Of a stretch of 64,000 nt of DNA, positions 28,451 through 41,950 are shown piece by piece. Both the position numbers and the translations under genes were made by a program. The notes under the pieces are model-generated. The model saw nothing but the letters and a program-made list of their open reading frames with translations, was not told the origin of the DNA and ran no database searches. The DNA is from Macrophomina tecta. Lineage: Eukaryota; Ascomycota; Dothideomycetes; Botryosphaeriales; Botryosphaeriaceae. Location: assembly GCA_024180945.1 (NCBI GenBank), contig JAKSGN010000006.1:248001-312000 (forward strand). Direction: 5' to 3'. Position 1 is the stretch's first letter; each line of letters starts with the position of its first letter.

Positions 28451-31400
28451 TCACCCCAAGATCTCGTCCCTACCGTCACCACCACCACCCTCCCTATCCA
28501 CCTTCACCCCTAAACCCTCCAGCTTCTCCACCACCTCGGCGCTTGCCCTCAAATTACTAGACCCGCTCAACGCCCTCGCAATACCTGTCTCATTCCTCTC
28601 TCTCACCAAGCGCCTAAGCGCACTGATTATGAAGCCCGAGAAAATCTCCAACGACCAGTCATCCGGAATCATCTGCAGCACCTGCGCGACATCGAACCAC
28701 CCACCAAACCGTTCCAGCAACTCCGCCGTCCGCTCGACACGCTCAGTGATATCCTCGACACGGAGGAACTCGTGCAGCAAGTAACCAAATAAACGCGCTT
28801 GTTCAGCGTGCGAGGGCAGGTCTTCGGCAGGAATGCCGCGGGCGCCGGGCGGGCGGTAGATGCTAGAGCCACCGAGCAGGCAGTATGAGATGGCTGTGTC
28901 GAAGTCTCCAAGGCCGTGGGTGAGCAGACGGATGGCCTCCTCGTGGCGGCCCTGGCGCCCGTTGAGGATGATCATCTCCGGCACGAGCTCCTGCTCGTAG
29001 GGCGCAAGCCGCGTGAGGATGGCACTGACGTCGTATGACGAGGCTGCATCCTGCCCCGTACCGAGGAGCTGGAGGAGGCGCAGGCGGCTGTGCCACCATT
29101 CGGCCTCGAGTGCGTTCTCGGTGATGAACTGTCTGTAGGTGGGCTTCGGGGGTCGGAGGGCTCGGTAGGTTTCGTAAGTCTGGAGGAGGGTAGATTTGGA
29201 GTCGTTGGATTGCTCGAGCTCGGCTACTACGATGTCTAGATAATACGCTATTAAGTCGTTTGCGTATTGAGTTTGCTGCGATGGTCAGCGGACGGTTTAT
29301 GAGCCTCTCAAAGCTCGAGTTCTTACCTTCTTTCCGTAGACGAGGTATTCCAGGTATTCTTTGACCGCAGCCGGGGCTTTCTCCCTCAATAAAGCCACAG
29401 CTTCGTCATGCCTGAACTTGACTCTGCTGTGCTCGTCTGCAAAAACCTGGACGCCGAGCCTAGGATTGCGGTTGGCTAACCAAGTTCCATACTCCTCAAC
29501 CATGGCTTGATCCCTTATCCTACTCAGGTACTTCCGGAATTCTTGCTCAGCGTCTAAGAAATCGCCACCCTGGTTCGGCTCGCCGTCGATGATTCGCCTC
29601 CACGTGGCCAAGACATTGTTTGCTTGCTTCCGGCTCTGATACAAGCGACTCAGAACATATAAACGCTGATGCTCCTCAAGAAGCTCAATCGCTCGGTCCC
29701 AGCAATCCACACCGTTATCCACGAGTGCATTTAATTCCGCTCGAAGAGAAGCCGGTGTCGCGGGCCCAGGTTGACTCTGGGTGTCCAGAAGAAGTAAGAT
29801 TTTGAGCAGCGCGGCATCAACTGTCTGGAAAACCTCGTCCTCGTCCGCCACGCTACCAAAGCCCTTCTTGCGTCTCCAAACTAAGAGGTAGCGTTTCGTG
29901 AGTTGCAGCAGGTTGTCGCCAAACGGACCGGCGGGATCAGTAGGAAAATCGGAAGTTTTGCGCTGTGCAAGGAACTTCTCGATGATGTCCTTAAGACCAC
30001 CTTGAACCCAGATACCCTTCTCGCCTTGAATGACTTCACCATTGAGGATGGGTAGAAGAGCCAGGATGATGCGCGGATCAATCTCGCCCTCCAGGAGAGC
30101 TTCCTCGGTAGTGCGCTTGTCGATTTCATAGGCAATGAAACTTGATTCTGTTCGGAGAATGAGATCCATGAACAAGAGTAGCGAAGCCTTTTGACGGATA
30201 TAGGTGAAACCAAGGAACTCTGCCTCGTTGCGGGGCTCTAGGCCTCGGATGCTGTTCAGGAGGTGCCGGACAGCGTCGGTGTTGGGCTCAATCTGGGTGT
30301 CCCCAGGGTTGGGAGACTGGGCAAGTCGGAGTTTTGCGTCGAGTTGCACAATCAGTGGGTTTCTCACAACCCACCAAACCTCGTCATGATTCCAGAGGAC
30401 GTTGCGTGATTTGAACTTGCAAATGCGGCTTGTGAAGGCGACTTCATCTCGCTCTTTATCCGCTTCCACCTTTTTGTCGAGGTCAATCTTCTCAGAAGCT
30501 GAGACGGAGATGGATCCACCTCTTCTCCTTGCCGTGAGATGGAGACGCCTCAGGGAAAGTATATCACTGATCTCAGACAGGTTCACTTCAGTCTCAGAGA
30601 CGACGGTCCTGATGCCCAGTGACTGGCTGCTGTAACGAGTATGGTGAACGTCTTCGCCAAGGCTGCTGGAGAGCATGCTCAGATTGAGCCATTCTTTGGA
30701 GGCAATGCCTTCGCCTGGGTCAACGTCCCAGCGCTGTATTTCGACCCCACGTACGACGCCATGCTCAGTCTTGCGCTTGATGACCGCTAGGATATAACCC
30801 TCCTCAGGCGGCTCACTGGAGGACAAGGAGGCGGCGAGTGAAGTCGCCAGGTCTACCTCTATACCCGAACCATCTATCACAACTGCTTCAGGGTAGCTTT
30901 CAAACTCTAGCGTTCCGCGCACCACATCACCATCGAGATTGACAAACATGCCAACACCAGGTTCGTCCGGTGTGGTCCCTGTAGTCAGGAGAAACTCTGA
31001 GGGGGTGGGGGATACTATGTGTGGCTTCAGGGGCGTGAATTTTTTCTTGTCGACCGGCGGTGAGGGACGCCTCGCCGCAGCAGCTTCAGCTTCAGCAGGC
31101 GTCGGAGGAAGCGCCTTATCAGGTGTCGCAGTCCGTGGCGCTGGGCTTCCTTCGCGCGCGTGTCCACCTTCAGGAGTTCGTGCAGGACTTGGGGAGAAGG
31201 ACCTTCCCAGGACTTCTGGGGCGTCGAAGCCATATCTGCCGCTGACGATCCCACTGAGCGGCCTGGGTTTCGGACTTGCGAACCTCTCTCCCGTGCCTTG
31301 GGTGTTCCAACTCGTACTGCGGCCATGGCCCCTCTCATCTCCAGATGGCCTTGGAATGTTACTACTCGAGGACACACTCCGGGAAACACTAGGACTGGGT

Positions 31401-32186
31401 TCATGCATGGAGATATCCTGGGAAGCGCCGCCAACAGTAGCAGCGGCCTCCTCATCGAGCGACGAAATAGGAAAGAGCGGGATCTTTTGCTGATGCACCA
31501 CGTCCAAGAGCGCGTAAGAATGGGTGTCGGCAACACAGGCAAAATCATCGCGGCGCGAGGTGGAGAGGCATCCGCCAAACTCAATGTTCCGTATCCTGCG
31601 GGGCTCTTCTCCGATCCTGACGAGCTGGATGCGACTGCGCAGACACATCATTATCATGACGCCTTGCTCCGAGTCATTTTCAAGCGAGCCATTCTGGTCG
31701 ATGCCACCAATCCAGACGCAACTGATGGGTTTCTGAGTCGCAAAAGCGGGGCTCAGCTCGGGCAGGGTGTAGAAGGTGAGGGCGTTGTTGCATAGAATGC
31801 AGGCCTTGTTGACGTTAGGGAGGAGCAGTATCTGCTGCACCCCGGCACTTGACTGCTGCGTGAAGGCCGGCTGCAGACGCGAGGCGATGATGAAGCTCGG
31901 CTGGCCCAGCGGATCATTGGGCTCGGGTGGGATGAGGACGAAGTGCAGGATCTCGGCGGCGGAGGTGCCGATATACAGGTTTGCATCTGTTCGCAGGTGT
32001 CAGTGCTGGTGACGGGCCAGGAAAGGCGGGTAACGGACTCCAGAACTCGACACAGGTAATGCGGACATCGTGGGTGTTGCCGTCGGCGGAGAGCGGTACG
32101 TCAGAGAGCAGCTTGCGCAAGGTGTAGGAGCCGGTCTGGATGTGGGAGCCGGGACGCGGGCTGGAGGGGCTCGCTGAGGCTTGCAT
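28451..32186 (-). CDS. VPS3: Vps3-like subunit of the CORVET tethering complex (CNH / VPS39-type)
   Basis: Model: complement of join(28451-29275, 29327-31986, 32039-32186), 1210 aa. Introns are 52 nt (GTCCGT donor, CTGAC branch, AACAG) and 51 nt (GTAAGA, CGCAG). The N-terminus reads as a CNH beta-propeller (CVEFWNANLYIGTSAAEILHFVL), interrupted by a Ser/Pro-rich loop (about residues 230-370). The remainder is helical solenoid with the TRAP1/VPS39 type region (LLLDTQSQ, NALVDNGVDCWDRAIELLEEHQRL, YLEYLVYGKK). Fungal proteins of this length and layout are Vps3, which with Vps8 and the class C core tethers Rab5-positive endosomes. The HOPS paralogue Vps39/Vam6 is the main alternative. Confidence 0.8.
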
Positions 32187-32493
32187 GGTGCGCGTGCATC
32201 GCAATTGCCATGTCTATGGCGCAGGCGGGGCCATGATGCAGCTGTTGTGCGGTGGTGCTGCGATTGGGGCTGTCGTGCGGCCGGTGCCTGGCAGGCGGAT
32301 CGGCGCGCGGCTGCTCGAGCTTCGTCAGTTGGGACGCGCACGATGACACCTCTCCCCTTCAACCTCCACCCCGCAGACTACCCGCCGCCCGCTGGTTGAT
32401 GCCTCCGTCACTGGACCCCGATTCTGTCCCTCTCTGAGATCCTGCAGTCTGTCCACCCACCCGTGTACCGCCCGCCCTCGCCATCGGTGAGCT
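32187..32493. promoter_or_regulatory. Bidirectional promoter between the Vps3-like and CASP genes
   Basis: 307 bp between two divergent start codons. GC-rich, without an obvious TATA box. Both products act in endomembrane traffic, so shared regulation is plausible. Confidence 0.5.
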
Positions 32494-34882
32494 ATGGAAG
32501 CCGCCGCGACGCCCGCCGACCCGCCGAGTTCTGAGCCCCAGAGCAAGCTTGACAAGCCCGATGCCACCGCAAACGAGAACAAATTCCAGCTGGCCATTGC
32601 TGCCTGGCGGAGTGCGCTTGTCCGTCTGTTGCTCCGCCTGGTTCAACGCTGACCTGCTGTGCAGATGTAAACCTCGCCGAGTTGATGCCCGCGCTGGACT
32701 CGGCGGCAGAGGAACTTGTTGAACATCAGCGGGATGCAGTCACCCAGCGCAAGGACCTTGCTCAGAAAACGAAGGACTTCAGGAAGCTTGACGATCAGAG
32801 CAAGCTTGCTGAAATCAAGGGACTGCTGAAAGGTCTGCTCCAGCCCTCTCGTGCAGCGCGCGCTATGAGCTAAGCCAGCGCAGCCTACCAGAACTTCATT
32901 GATGTTCTGACGAACCAATCGAAATCGATCAACGCCGCTTTCTTCAAGGCCTACACGCCGCTCTCTGAAGCCCCGGATCCTTACCCGCTGCTCGAGGCTT
33001 CCGTCGATTCACTCGTTACTGCTGAGGAAACCGTTCCGAAGCTCACCGAAGAGAATCAGCGGCTCCAAAAAACCGTCTCTCAGCTGACGTCGCAATTGGA
33101 GAATACCGAAAAGAAGCTCGAGGACGAACTTACCGCAAGGAAGGGTCTGGAGGAGACAAGAGATGCCAAAATCAAGGAAGTGGAAACATCGTGGTCTGCT
33201 GTGCTCACTGAGAAGCAGGACAACTGGGAGGCGAAGGAGAAGGCTCTTGAGGAGAAGGTTGAGAACCAGGAGCGGCTACTGAAGGAGCTCAAGGCCAGTT
33301 ACGAGGTTTCTCAGCGCTTGGGCAAAGGCGAGGACGAGGAAGAGGATAAGGGACGCAGTGGCGCCACAGCCGCTGAATTGGAGATTGTTAGCTCAGAGCT
33401 GGATCGGGCAAACACACGTCTCGCTGAAGTCGAGGCTCGGAACGAACAACTTCGGCTCGAGCTGGCCCAATCAGCCTCAAGCGCAAACACCCAGGCTTCT
33501 GTGCCGGTTGAAGAGGATCCTACCTTTAGGAGGTTGCAGTCAGAAAACCAGTCTCTATTAAGAAAGCTGGATGCCGCACGATACGAGAAGGACGCGGAGA
33601 GGAGGAAGCAGGAGACTGACACGCGAAAGTTGGAAAAGGAGGTGGCGACTCTGAAGCAAGACAGAGACGCGCTGCGTGAGAAGGTCAACAGCTGGAGCGA
33701 TTATGAAAATGTGAAGCGCGAGCTCGAGGTGCTGAAGGTAAGTTGCATTCTCCTCCGAATTCCTATAACACGCTAAAAATTTTTCAGTCAATCGAGTTCG
33801 CAACTGGAGAAGATGATGATCTTGATGCGGCTGATGAAGCTGCGACAGATGGAGCGAAGAATGCTCAAAGCAAAGGAGAAACACTGGAGCAGCTCCTGCT
33901 CGCAAGAAACAAGAAACTCAGCAATGAGCTCACAGTACTTCGAGTATCTCATCAGGACCTGCAGACAAGGTTGGAGCAGCTGCAGGAAGAGTTGTCGAAC
34001 ACGAACATGGAGTTGGAGAAGTCCCAGAATCTGGCCCAAACACTCGAGAACGACCTCATGAAGGTCCAGCAAGAGGCATCAAATGCCTTCGACCCCTCGG
34101 CAATGTCTGTTGCAGGAACTTACACATCAAGATACCCACAGTCATCTTTCCAGGGCAGGAAAGGGGGCAGGTCATCGCCAACTTCATCAATCATCTCAGG
34201 TTTCAACCCCAGAGATGGGCCGAGTACGCTGGATGCCATCAGAGCGGGTGAGCCCGTTGGCGGCGGTTCAGGTATCCTGCCTATGGTAACCGCCCAAAGA
34301 GATCGTTTCAAGAAGAAAAACGCGGAGCTTGAAGCTGAGCTGCAAAAGACCTACCAAACCGTCTCCTCTCTCAGGTCGGAGGTGGCATCCTTGCAGAAGG
34401 ATAATCTGAACCTGTATGAGAAGACGCGCTACGTGTCCACGTACAACCGTGGCCATGCGTCGGCCTACTCGTCCAGCACCAACCCTTCCACGATTCAAAT
34501 GACACCAGACGCGTCATCGAACCTGGATCGTTACCGCTCGGCATACGAGCAAAACATCTCGCCCTTCGCGGCTTTCCGCGGCCGCGAATCAGCACGCGCA
34601 TTCAAACGGATGAGCCTCCCTGAGCGCGTAGTCTTTCGTATCACCAAGATGGTGCTCGCGACGAGGACCAGTAGAAACATGTTTGCGGCCTACTGCGTGG
34701 CGCTCCATCTCTTGGTGTTCTGGATGCTCCTGTCCGGCGCCTCCGGCCCTGTTGAGGAGACGATCAGTCTGAGCAACAGTGGCTCGGCGGCCGCAGCGGC
34801 GGCTGCTGGTGCTGGACCGCTAGCCGGTGGCGATGCGAATGAGAGAGGTAATTGGCAGCAAGAGGGGTTCCAAGATACGTAA
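32494..34882 (+). CDS. COY1: Protein CASP (Coy1-type Golgi membrane coiled-coil protein)
   Basis: Model: join(32494-32611, 32665-32832, 32884-33737, 33788-34882), 744 aa; introns of 53, 51 and 50 nt, phases consistent. The N-terminal AWR..NLAELMPALDS, HQRDAVTQRKDLAQKTKDFRKLDD and LLKAYQNFIDVLTNQSKSIN blocks are diagnostic of CASP. A long coiled coil follows to about residue 480, then the conserved C-terminal CASP domain (ILPMVTAQRDRFKKKNAELE, LYEKTRYV...Y) and a single TM helix near 677-695 (MFAAYCVALHLLVFWML). CASP is a tail-anchored Golgi protein acting with golgins and SNAREs in retrograde traffic. The short lumenal tail is Ala/Gly-rich. Confidence 0.93.
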
Positions 34883-37740
34883 AAGGGAGGTGTTGTACCA
34901 AGATGGGAAGCTGAAGAGCACTGCCAATTTACGGAGCCGCGCGAGCAGTAAACCGACAAAACCTGGCTTGACACGTGAAGTGCTTCACTGATGAAGAGGA
35001 GGCTTACGTTCCCCGAGCAATAGCAACTCGGCAATGCTGTTTACCTCCGAGGATTCTTCAAGCCACAGCCGAAGCGCTGCTTGAAGCGCTGGCGAATGAT
35101 TGATATGGCGACCAGGATTCTTGTATAATTAGCAGCATAGACATGTGTCGAGCGCGTGCACAGATGCACGGCAAGGTCGTAGGGCGGCTACCAGGCATGG
35201 CACGGGTGTTTTCGAGAGACACTGGGAAATTATCTTGGAAGAGGTGGCTCTCAAGGACATTTTTGGTTGCACCGGCAAGCCTTCCAGAACCGCAATGGGT
35301 CTCTACTGGAGGACAGGCGGCTAAAGCGTCAGCCAATGGGATATTAACCACGAGACGAACACCTAGCATCCTTGCTCAGCTGGACGGAACCGGTAGATCA
35401 TTTATGCTCGGCGTCGGTAATCTGTCCTGGGTTCGTACGTACTCCTCGTCTTTTTGTTCGCGTGAGTTACAGGCCCTGCGAGGACAGGCCTAAAAATATT
35501 AGAACGGCACACACAATTCCGCGGACGGATTTGGAGCTTCCGTCTGTCGGAGATGTCAGTAAAATATAGTTAGAATGACATACGGCCATATGATTTAACT
35601 CCGAACGTCGAATGCAGCATGCAGTCGATCTCGTGCAGCAAAATCTTCAAACAGAACAAACATCATGCGGACGTCAAGCATTCCGACACGGCTCCAACGA
35701 ACGTGCTGACTCTAGCGAAGAGCGAATCCTACAGCCACATCTGACCCGCATGGCTTGGCGTCTGCCGTTGAAGCTCACCGGAGGGGCGGACGATGGGTCT
35801 GACCGGCCATAAGCCTGACTAGAAGCTCTGCTGTTGGTGGCTTCGACAACTCTAGATTATTCGCACCCATGCTGCACTCAACAGAAAGAAAATAAAACAG
35901 CTCTCTTCCGAACTCCGCACCAGGCGAGCATGCTCTAGAGAAAGCCACGTTCTGACCTCACGTATACATATCTTGGCTGTATGTACACGCATGCCAAGAT
36001 TCCCTCGAGCACAGAAGAGCATAGCTAAACGCATCCCCGCACCACTTCCCTCCCATCACCAACCATGCTCGATTTACAATCAGCGGGCGGCCAAGAGCTT
36101 GCTCAATCCAATGACGGAAAGGGGGACACGCGGCCTTTCTCCCCGGTCGGGCTGGCCGCGGGCATCGCATGCTCCTCCTCCGCATCTCATTATCAGCATC
36201 ATGTGCGAAGACAGCCCAAGGCAAAGTAAACGCCGGCCGAGGACGCCCACGGTGGAAGCGGAGCGTACGCCATGATCGCCGAGGGCAGGACAAGGGCGGT
36301 AAAGTAGGTAAGCCGCAGATAGGCAGGACAAGCGAACGCGCGAGCAAGCCACGGACTTCGTCTTCGACGTATCCCAAGGAACAAGGTAGATTGCGAGGAG
36401 GTCCACCGCGGCGGCAAGCAGACGACAGGGAAGCTGGGGTACTTTATCGGCAGCCAGCCAGCTTGCTCCACACCACGCGTTCTTCCGACAGTCCGTTTTT
36501 TCCTCATGCAAGCAAGCGGCGGAAGGGTAGGGGAGAAACGAGGGCCTTCCAGCCAGTCGCTCCGCGCACCAGCTTCCCCGCTGAAACGAGTGCGATCAGG
36601 TGTCAGGACGTGGTTGGTCGACTCGGACGCGAGTCCAGCGCAGACGCGCATGCCACGGGAAGGAATGCCGATTAATTTGGTCCACAAGCCCCATAATTCC
36701 GCCCGTTCGGGCAGTTTGCTGGGCTAAGGAGACGCAAATAGGTACGGCAGTGCGGCATTTAGCTGTAGATTGCGGTGGGGAAATTAGGCTCGCATGGCCA
36801 ACGACCGCGGCGGACCCTTGCTCGCGCGGGCGCTTACAAGGTGGAGCGGCGCGGAGACTGATTGGACATCGGCCGCCCCAGCCAGATCTCGCTCCTCCAA
36901 AGATGGCTGGACGGTCGCTCTCCCGGATTTGCGACTGGGCGGGCGGGGCTCAAACGTGGTACAGGCGGCTCTGCAGCCTGCGGCCGGGTTCAGAAGGCGA
37001 GTTGTGTTTGGTCAGATGGGCGGTCGGGCTGCACACACTCGACCAGACGTGAGCGACAGTGGCAGGGCGAGCGAAACGCAGTCCGAAGCGGAAGAAGACC
37101 GGTCTTCTCAGCGCTCAGCCATCGGCTTTCGCGAGCATCAAGCCTCCCAACTGTGGCTCGTGTCAGTCAGTGAGGATGGTGCTCACGCGAGCCGGCAGCG
37201 AGAGAGTGCGTGGGCGAGAGGAAGGGCTCGGACGGGCCCAAGAATAGCTCGCAAGCGGGAACTAGCCGAAAGCTTGGCTCTCGGATCCTCGTGCTGCCAA
37301 AACGGCCTGCACGGCTCGGCGGCATGGCGCAAGGGCCATCCCTGAGCGGCTCTACTCCAGCCGTCCAGTCCAATCAGCTCCGCCCAGCCCCCGGTCGTCC
37401 TATTTCGAGGTACAGCCTACGCGCTGCCCACTAAAACCGATGGCTTGCGGAAAGATGACCACCCGCGCATACTTTGCATATAAGGATTTCACAACCACCC
37501 GACCACCACCGGCCATTGAAAGCACGACAGCCTCGACCACCACAAACACCACCTAACTCCGGTCTGCAGCCTCCTTCTATTCACCTACCGGATTCGGGCC
37601 GCTGCTTCTCTCCTCTTACTCTGCAGCTCTCCTTCGCCTTTGCCTTCCTCGAAGTTGAGCCTCCAGTCGGACTCTTGCTTCCCAGGACCACTTCTTCCAT
37701 TCTTCGCAAAACAACACCGGAAACCAGACATACGTCCGCC
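34883..37740. other. Long intergenic stretch, no gene supported
   Basis: GC-rich from about 36000. Open frames exist (for example 36169-36675 and 36794-37345) but they are explained by base composition, overlap each other on both strands and show no domain. CATATAA at 37478-37484 is a plausible core promoter for the downstream secreted-protein gene, leaving a 5' UTR of about 230 nt. Confidence 0.5.
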
Positions 37741-38783
37741 ATGCATTTCTCGCCCGCAGTAGCCCTTCTCGCGGCGTTGACGCCCGCTTGCGTGCTGGCC
37801 GCCCCCACCAAGAGCACGTCCCAGGACAACATCCAACGGCGGGCCGCCCAGTCAGACAGCGACGACTCGTCCTCCAATTACGTGATCAGCTCGATATCGA
37901 ACGTATGGCGCCAGGCCAGCAGCTGCGATCTGAGCTCCGTCACCATGCCTCTCGGTAAGCCTCCCTTCCCACCGATCCCCCTCTCACCTCATACCTTCCC
38001 TCTCTTCCCATTCGATGTCTCGCCCACCCCACCCTATCGAAACCAAGCCCTCTCCGAAAACCAGACCAACCCACGCTGACCACCACCTCCTCCTCCACAG
38101 ACCAGGCCCCCTCCCCCTCCGCCCTCCCCTCCCCCTCCTCCGGCCTCGTCCTCTCGCACGTCGCCGTCGGCCGGGGCACGCAAAACTACACCTGCAGCGC
38201 GTCGCCCTCCTCGGCGTCCTCGACGCCCGTCGCCCTCGGCGCCGTCGCCACGCTCTTCAACGCGACCTGCCAGGCGGCGCGCACGCCCGACCTGCTCTAC
38301 CAGACGCCCTCGATCGCACTCGGGTACGCGGTTCCCGACGCCGAGAGCGCGCTGCAGGCCTACGACATGCTGCTGTCGGGGCACCACTACTTCACCACGT
38401 CGACGACCGCCTTCTTCAACCTCGACACGTCCGAGCACAGCTACGGCACCGTCGCGTGCAAGAAGAACGCGTCGAGCAGCGCGCCCGCCGCCGACTCGAC
38501 GTCGCCGCTGAAGTCCAACTACGCCGCGGGCACGCAGGGCACGGCCAACGGCGACGTGCCGTGGCTGAAGCTCGAGGCCGTGCAGGACGCCACGGGCTAC
38601 ACGTGGCAGGAGGTGTACCGGTTGAATACCGCGGGCGGCGTGGCGCCCGCGACGTGCGAGGGCATTGACGGCGACTTCACCGTTGAGTACGCGGCCACGT
38701 ACTGGTTCTGGACCGAGCCGGGCAGGGACAGGTATCTGAACGGCGCCATTGCGGGGACGCCCGATGGAACGTCCTCGTCGTAG
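37741..38783 (+). CDS. Secreted DUF3455-family protein
   Basis: Model: join(37741-37954, 38101-38783), 298 aa; 146-nt intron with GTAAGC donor and CCACAG acceptor. Signal peptide at residues 1-20 (MHFSPAVALLAALTPACVLA). The mature part has the family signature: LSHVAVGRGTQNYTC, TPVALGAVATLFNATC, GHHYFTTSTTAFFNLDT, PWLKLEAV, EVYRLNTAGGVAPATC. Paired cysteines suggest disulfides in the secreted form. DUF3455 proteins are common in fungi, sometimes near development- or host-associated genes, but their activity is not established. Exon 2 is markedly GC-rich, creating a long shadow frame on the other strand. Confidence 0.9.
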
Positions 38784-40226
38784 GTTTTCGCATGACTGGG
38801 CGAAATGACGATGAGGAAAAAAAAAGGAAAGACACGCGAAGACGAGGGACGAGAAGATGAGAGATGTTACTTTCTTCACTTCTTCACTACATTTTTTTAC
38901 TACTATTCGGGACTGTCGCTCAAAGCCTGAAAGCACTTACTCGGCGTTCTATACTCCCTCAAGCCGGTAAAACGGGGTGGTGGGAAACGTGGGCTTGTCA
39001 CTCCGGGTAGACATATTCTTGGGCTTTTATTCTCTGCTTCTTTCTGGGCGTTAGATACCTATACTTTGGGAAAGGATTTAGTTTCATTTTTACTTTCTTT
39101 ACTTCAATCTGTTCAAATCTTCTTGGGAGAGAAACACTCGTTGGCTCGGGCAAGCTATCACAACAAGCAGCCCTTCTGGTTACGGAACCATGGTGAAAGA
39201 GGAAAAGGTCTGGGGCACAGGGGAGCCAGATCTTCGGAGCAAAAGAAGTAATTTAGTGACAAAAAAAATATAGTAAACAATCTCTTAACAGACTTTGCTC
39301 CTGGCCGACAGTGATCATGAACTGCGATTTCGCAGGACTTACCCGTCGCGAAGTCTTGCTTAAGCGCTCGACCACTGAGGACAGAAAGGAGCCGGGACAT
39401 GATATTCAGCAAACAGCCTTGTTGAGAAACAGAAACAAAGACTGTTTCGGCAAGGTGGATGCGCTGTTCGAAGCGCCTTCGGCTGTCGCTTCGGACAAGT
39501 CGCTTCGGTCTCATGGCGTATCTCCGCGTGTCGAGCAATTACCTCCAAGGGCGCGTTTGAAAACGCGTTTCGGTGGGGTCGGCATCTGGCGCCAATGTCC
39601 TTCCAAGTATAGAAACTCTTAACGTATCAAAAATACAGGCAGATGGGAGTTCATGTGCCACGCTGACTTCGGAGTTGTCCATCAGGGGGGTCATGTGCTC
39701 GGAAGATCCCAAGCCCACATGGTGAAGTTGACATTGGTCGGCTGAGAATACCACAGGAAGTCAGACATGATGATGCATTGCATGAGCACCCTTGTTCTTC
39801 TATTGCATTTTTGACGAAGCATCCTCAAACGGGCACTGACGGGAGCTTAGTTCGTCCAAATACGTGTAAGCTTATACAACTGTGTGGATGCGGCCTGGTC
39901 CGACTGGTTGGACAGTGGCTGTATGGGGGCACGATGTTCCCAACGTGATTAACTTTTGCCGCCGCACACATGTCATGGATACGTGCTTATTAGAGTCGGT
40001 GGCAACCAACTTCAAACAAAAAGTGTACCAACTTTTATAGTCGGCAGGTGACCATCCCGGACCAATAGGCTTATCCTCAATGGAGACCCAAGCTTCTTGG
40101 GGGCGCATGAAAGGTGTGGCTGGCGGAGAGCGGGTCCAACATCGAGAGGTCCGAGTTTCTTGACTTCAAGCGCCGTGTTTCAAGCCCTTCCGTGGCAGAG
40201 AGAGTTGCGTAACTGCCTTCGTCACC
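38784..40226. other. Convergent intergenic region; weak tRNA-like relic inside
   Basis: Between the 3' ends of the DUF3455 and PIG-A genes. On the minus strand 39394-39297 there is an A-box-like CTCAGTGGTCGAGCG and a class II-style variable-arm hairpin (CTGCG AAAT CGCAG), but the anticodon and acceptor stems do not close. Otherwise no feature seen. Confidence 0.35.
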
Positions 40227-41950
40227 TCAAACCTCCCGTCGCTTGTCTCGACTCCGGGCACTGCGTGTTCGACTGACACTGACCCTCTCTTCGGATATCT
40301 GCTCAGGCTTCGCCTGGAGCCGAGCTGCTAGTTTCCTAGGCCAGTCTCGGCAGACGTCGATGCGTTCCCGTGGGTAAAAGAATTCCAGGAGCACGAAAAG
40401 GAGGTAGTCGATGATAACGCATAGACAGAACAATTTGCCGGCCCAAATACCGCAACCGTAGTATCTCTTCAGTCGATCAATCAGCGCGAAGCTTTGTACA
40501 CCCGCTCGACCACGCGTAGCACCCCAGCCACTGCTGGAATATCCGTAGAACTCCTCCTCACTGAGGACGCCAGAGATGCCGTCATAAACTCGCTCTGTCC
40601 TTTCGGCCACGTCTGTCCAAGAATACATCATCTTGACTTGCTCATGGAAGCGCGTCGTATGGATCTTATTGGCGCGGAGGGCTGTGATGGCTTTTCCTGT
40701 AGCCGTCACAATATCGTCTTCCTCAGGTTTTGCAAACGTGGTCATGTGCGCTGGTAGAACCTCTGGAATGCCACCAACACGGGTACACACAACATAAAGA
40801 CCACAGCTGGCGGCTTCAACAATGACGGTGCCGAAGGCTTCCGTCAAACTGGGATGTAAATAGATATGACCACGGATCATCACATCTCGAACTTCCTCAT
40901 GGCGGACAGGGCCTAGAAGTTCCACTCTGTCCTGAAGGACATTGCGTTCAAGCATTTGCTCAAGGTCAATGGCTTTTGGACCTGAGCCAGCGATGATGAA
41001 CTTGACGTTTGGATGGGCAGCCAAAATCCTCGGAATTGCTGCTATGAGTAGATCCGTGCCTTTGTTGTAGAAGAGTCGTGAGATAACGACAATGGTTATC
41101 GTGTCGTTGGGGCCGAAATGTTGGGTTATGGCTGATGCGCGGCGATCTGGGGAAGCAACTGAGCCGTCTTCAGACTCTTTGTACCATTTCGGCCTGAAGT
41201 TCTCTGCGACGACTGCGTTGGGAATGACCGATACCATTAGAGGATCTAGGGATGCGCGAAGGACTGTGTTTTCCTTGCTGTGCGGTTGTCAGTTTTGCAA
41301 ATGCGCATTTTCTTCAAAGGAACGTACCACGTATGGCTAACGCAGATCACATGGTCGACATCGCTGAGGGTGAACTTGAGGAGCTTGTTGGTCAAGATGC
41401 TCGCAGCATCAGCGAAACCGAACAACGAGTGATCTGTGAAGACAGTCCTCAACCCCATGGTCCGCGCATGTAGTATAGCCTCGTGGCACAAGCTACTAAG
41501 GCTGGCATGGCCGTGGACAATCTCGATTTTCTCGCGGATCACAATATTGCGAAAAATGGGAAAGAAGGAGAAGACGGTCGGGAAGGTTGTCTCGCGATAG
41601 ATGACGAAGAAGGGGACATGGTAGACTTTCAACCCGTTGGTCAAGTAGCGCACACCACGGCGACCCTCATATCCATGAGTAATTATTATAACTTTGTGGC
41701 CACGGTCGATGAGCTTCTGCGGAGAGCTGTGAGTGGTGGGACTAGAGGAGCGACGCATCGCGGACGTACGGTCGACAGCTGGTAAATGTGGCTCTCGACG
41801 CCTCCTGAGGTTTCAATTAGATCTTGCTGCATGCGTAACAAGGACACGACATACCCGGCTGGGGAAAGAAGAAATCGCTAATCATCCTGCAAATTGTTAG
41901 TTGCAGCTGCTGTGATGCGACAAGTATACGTACGCGATATTGTACGGCAT
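40227..41950 (-). CDS. GPI3: PIG-A / Gpi3, catalytic subunit of GPI-GlcNAc transferase
   Basis: Model: complement of join(40227-41277, 41328-41716, 41770-41804, 41855-41886, 41934-41950), 507 aa. Four introns of 47-53 nt, with three very short exons (17, 32, 35 nt) at the 5' end; all phases fit. It transfers GlcNAc from UDP-GlcNAc to phosphatidylinositol on the cytosolic ER face, the first step of GPI anchor synthesis. Seen: start [57 protein letters not shown], the GT-B donor-site [17 protein letters not shown] with the EX7E glutamates, and a C-terminal TM helix ([19 protein letters not shown]). It extends further at the C-terminus than the yeast protein as I recall it, with a basic tail. 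Confidence 0.95.

Noticed and set aside
36169..37345. Several 100-180 codon frames on both strands
   Set aside because: GC-rich region where stops are rare; frames overlap each other and show no domains, splice pattern or start context.
38034..38936. 300-codon minus-strand frame
   Set aside because: Shadow of the GC-rich second exon of the DUF3455 gene; Arg/Gly-rich with no domain.
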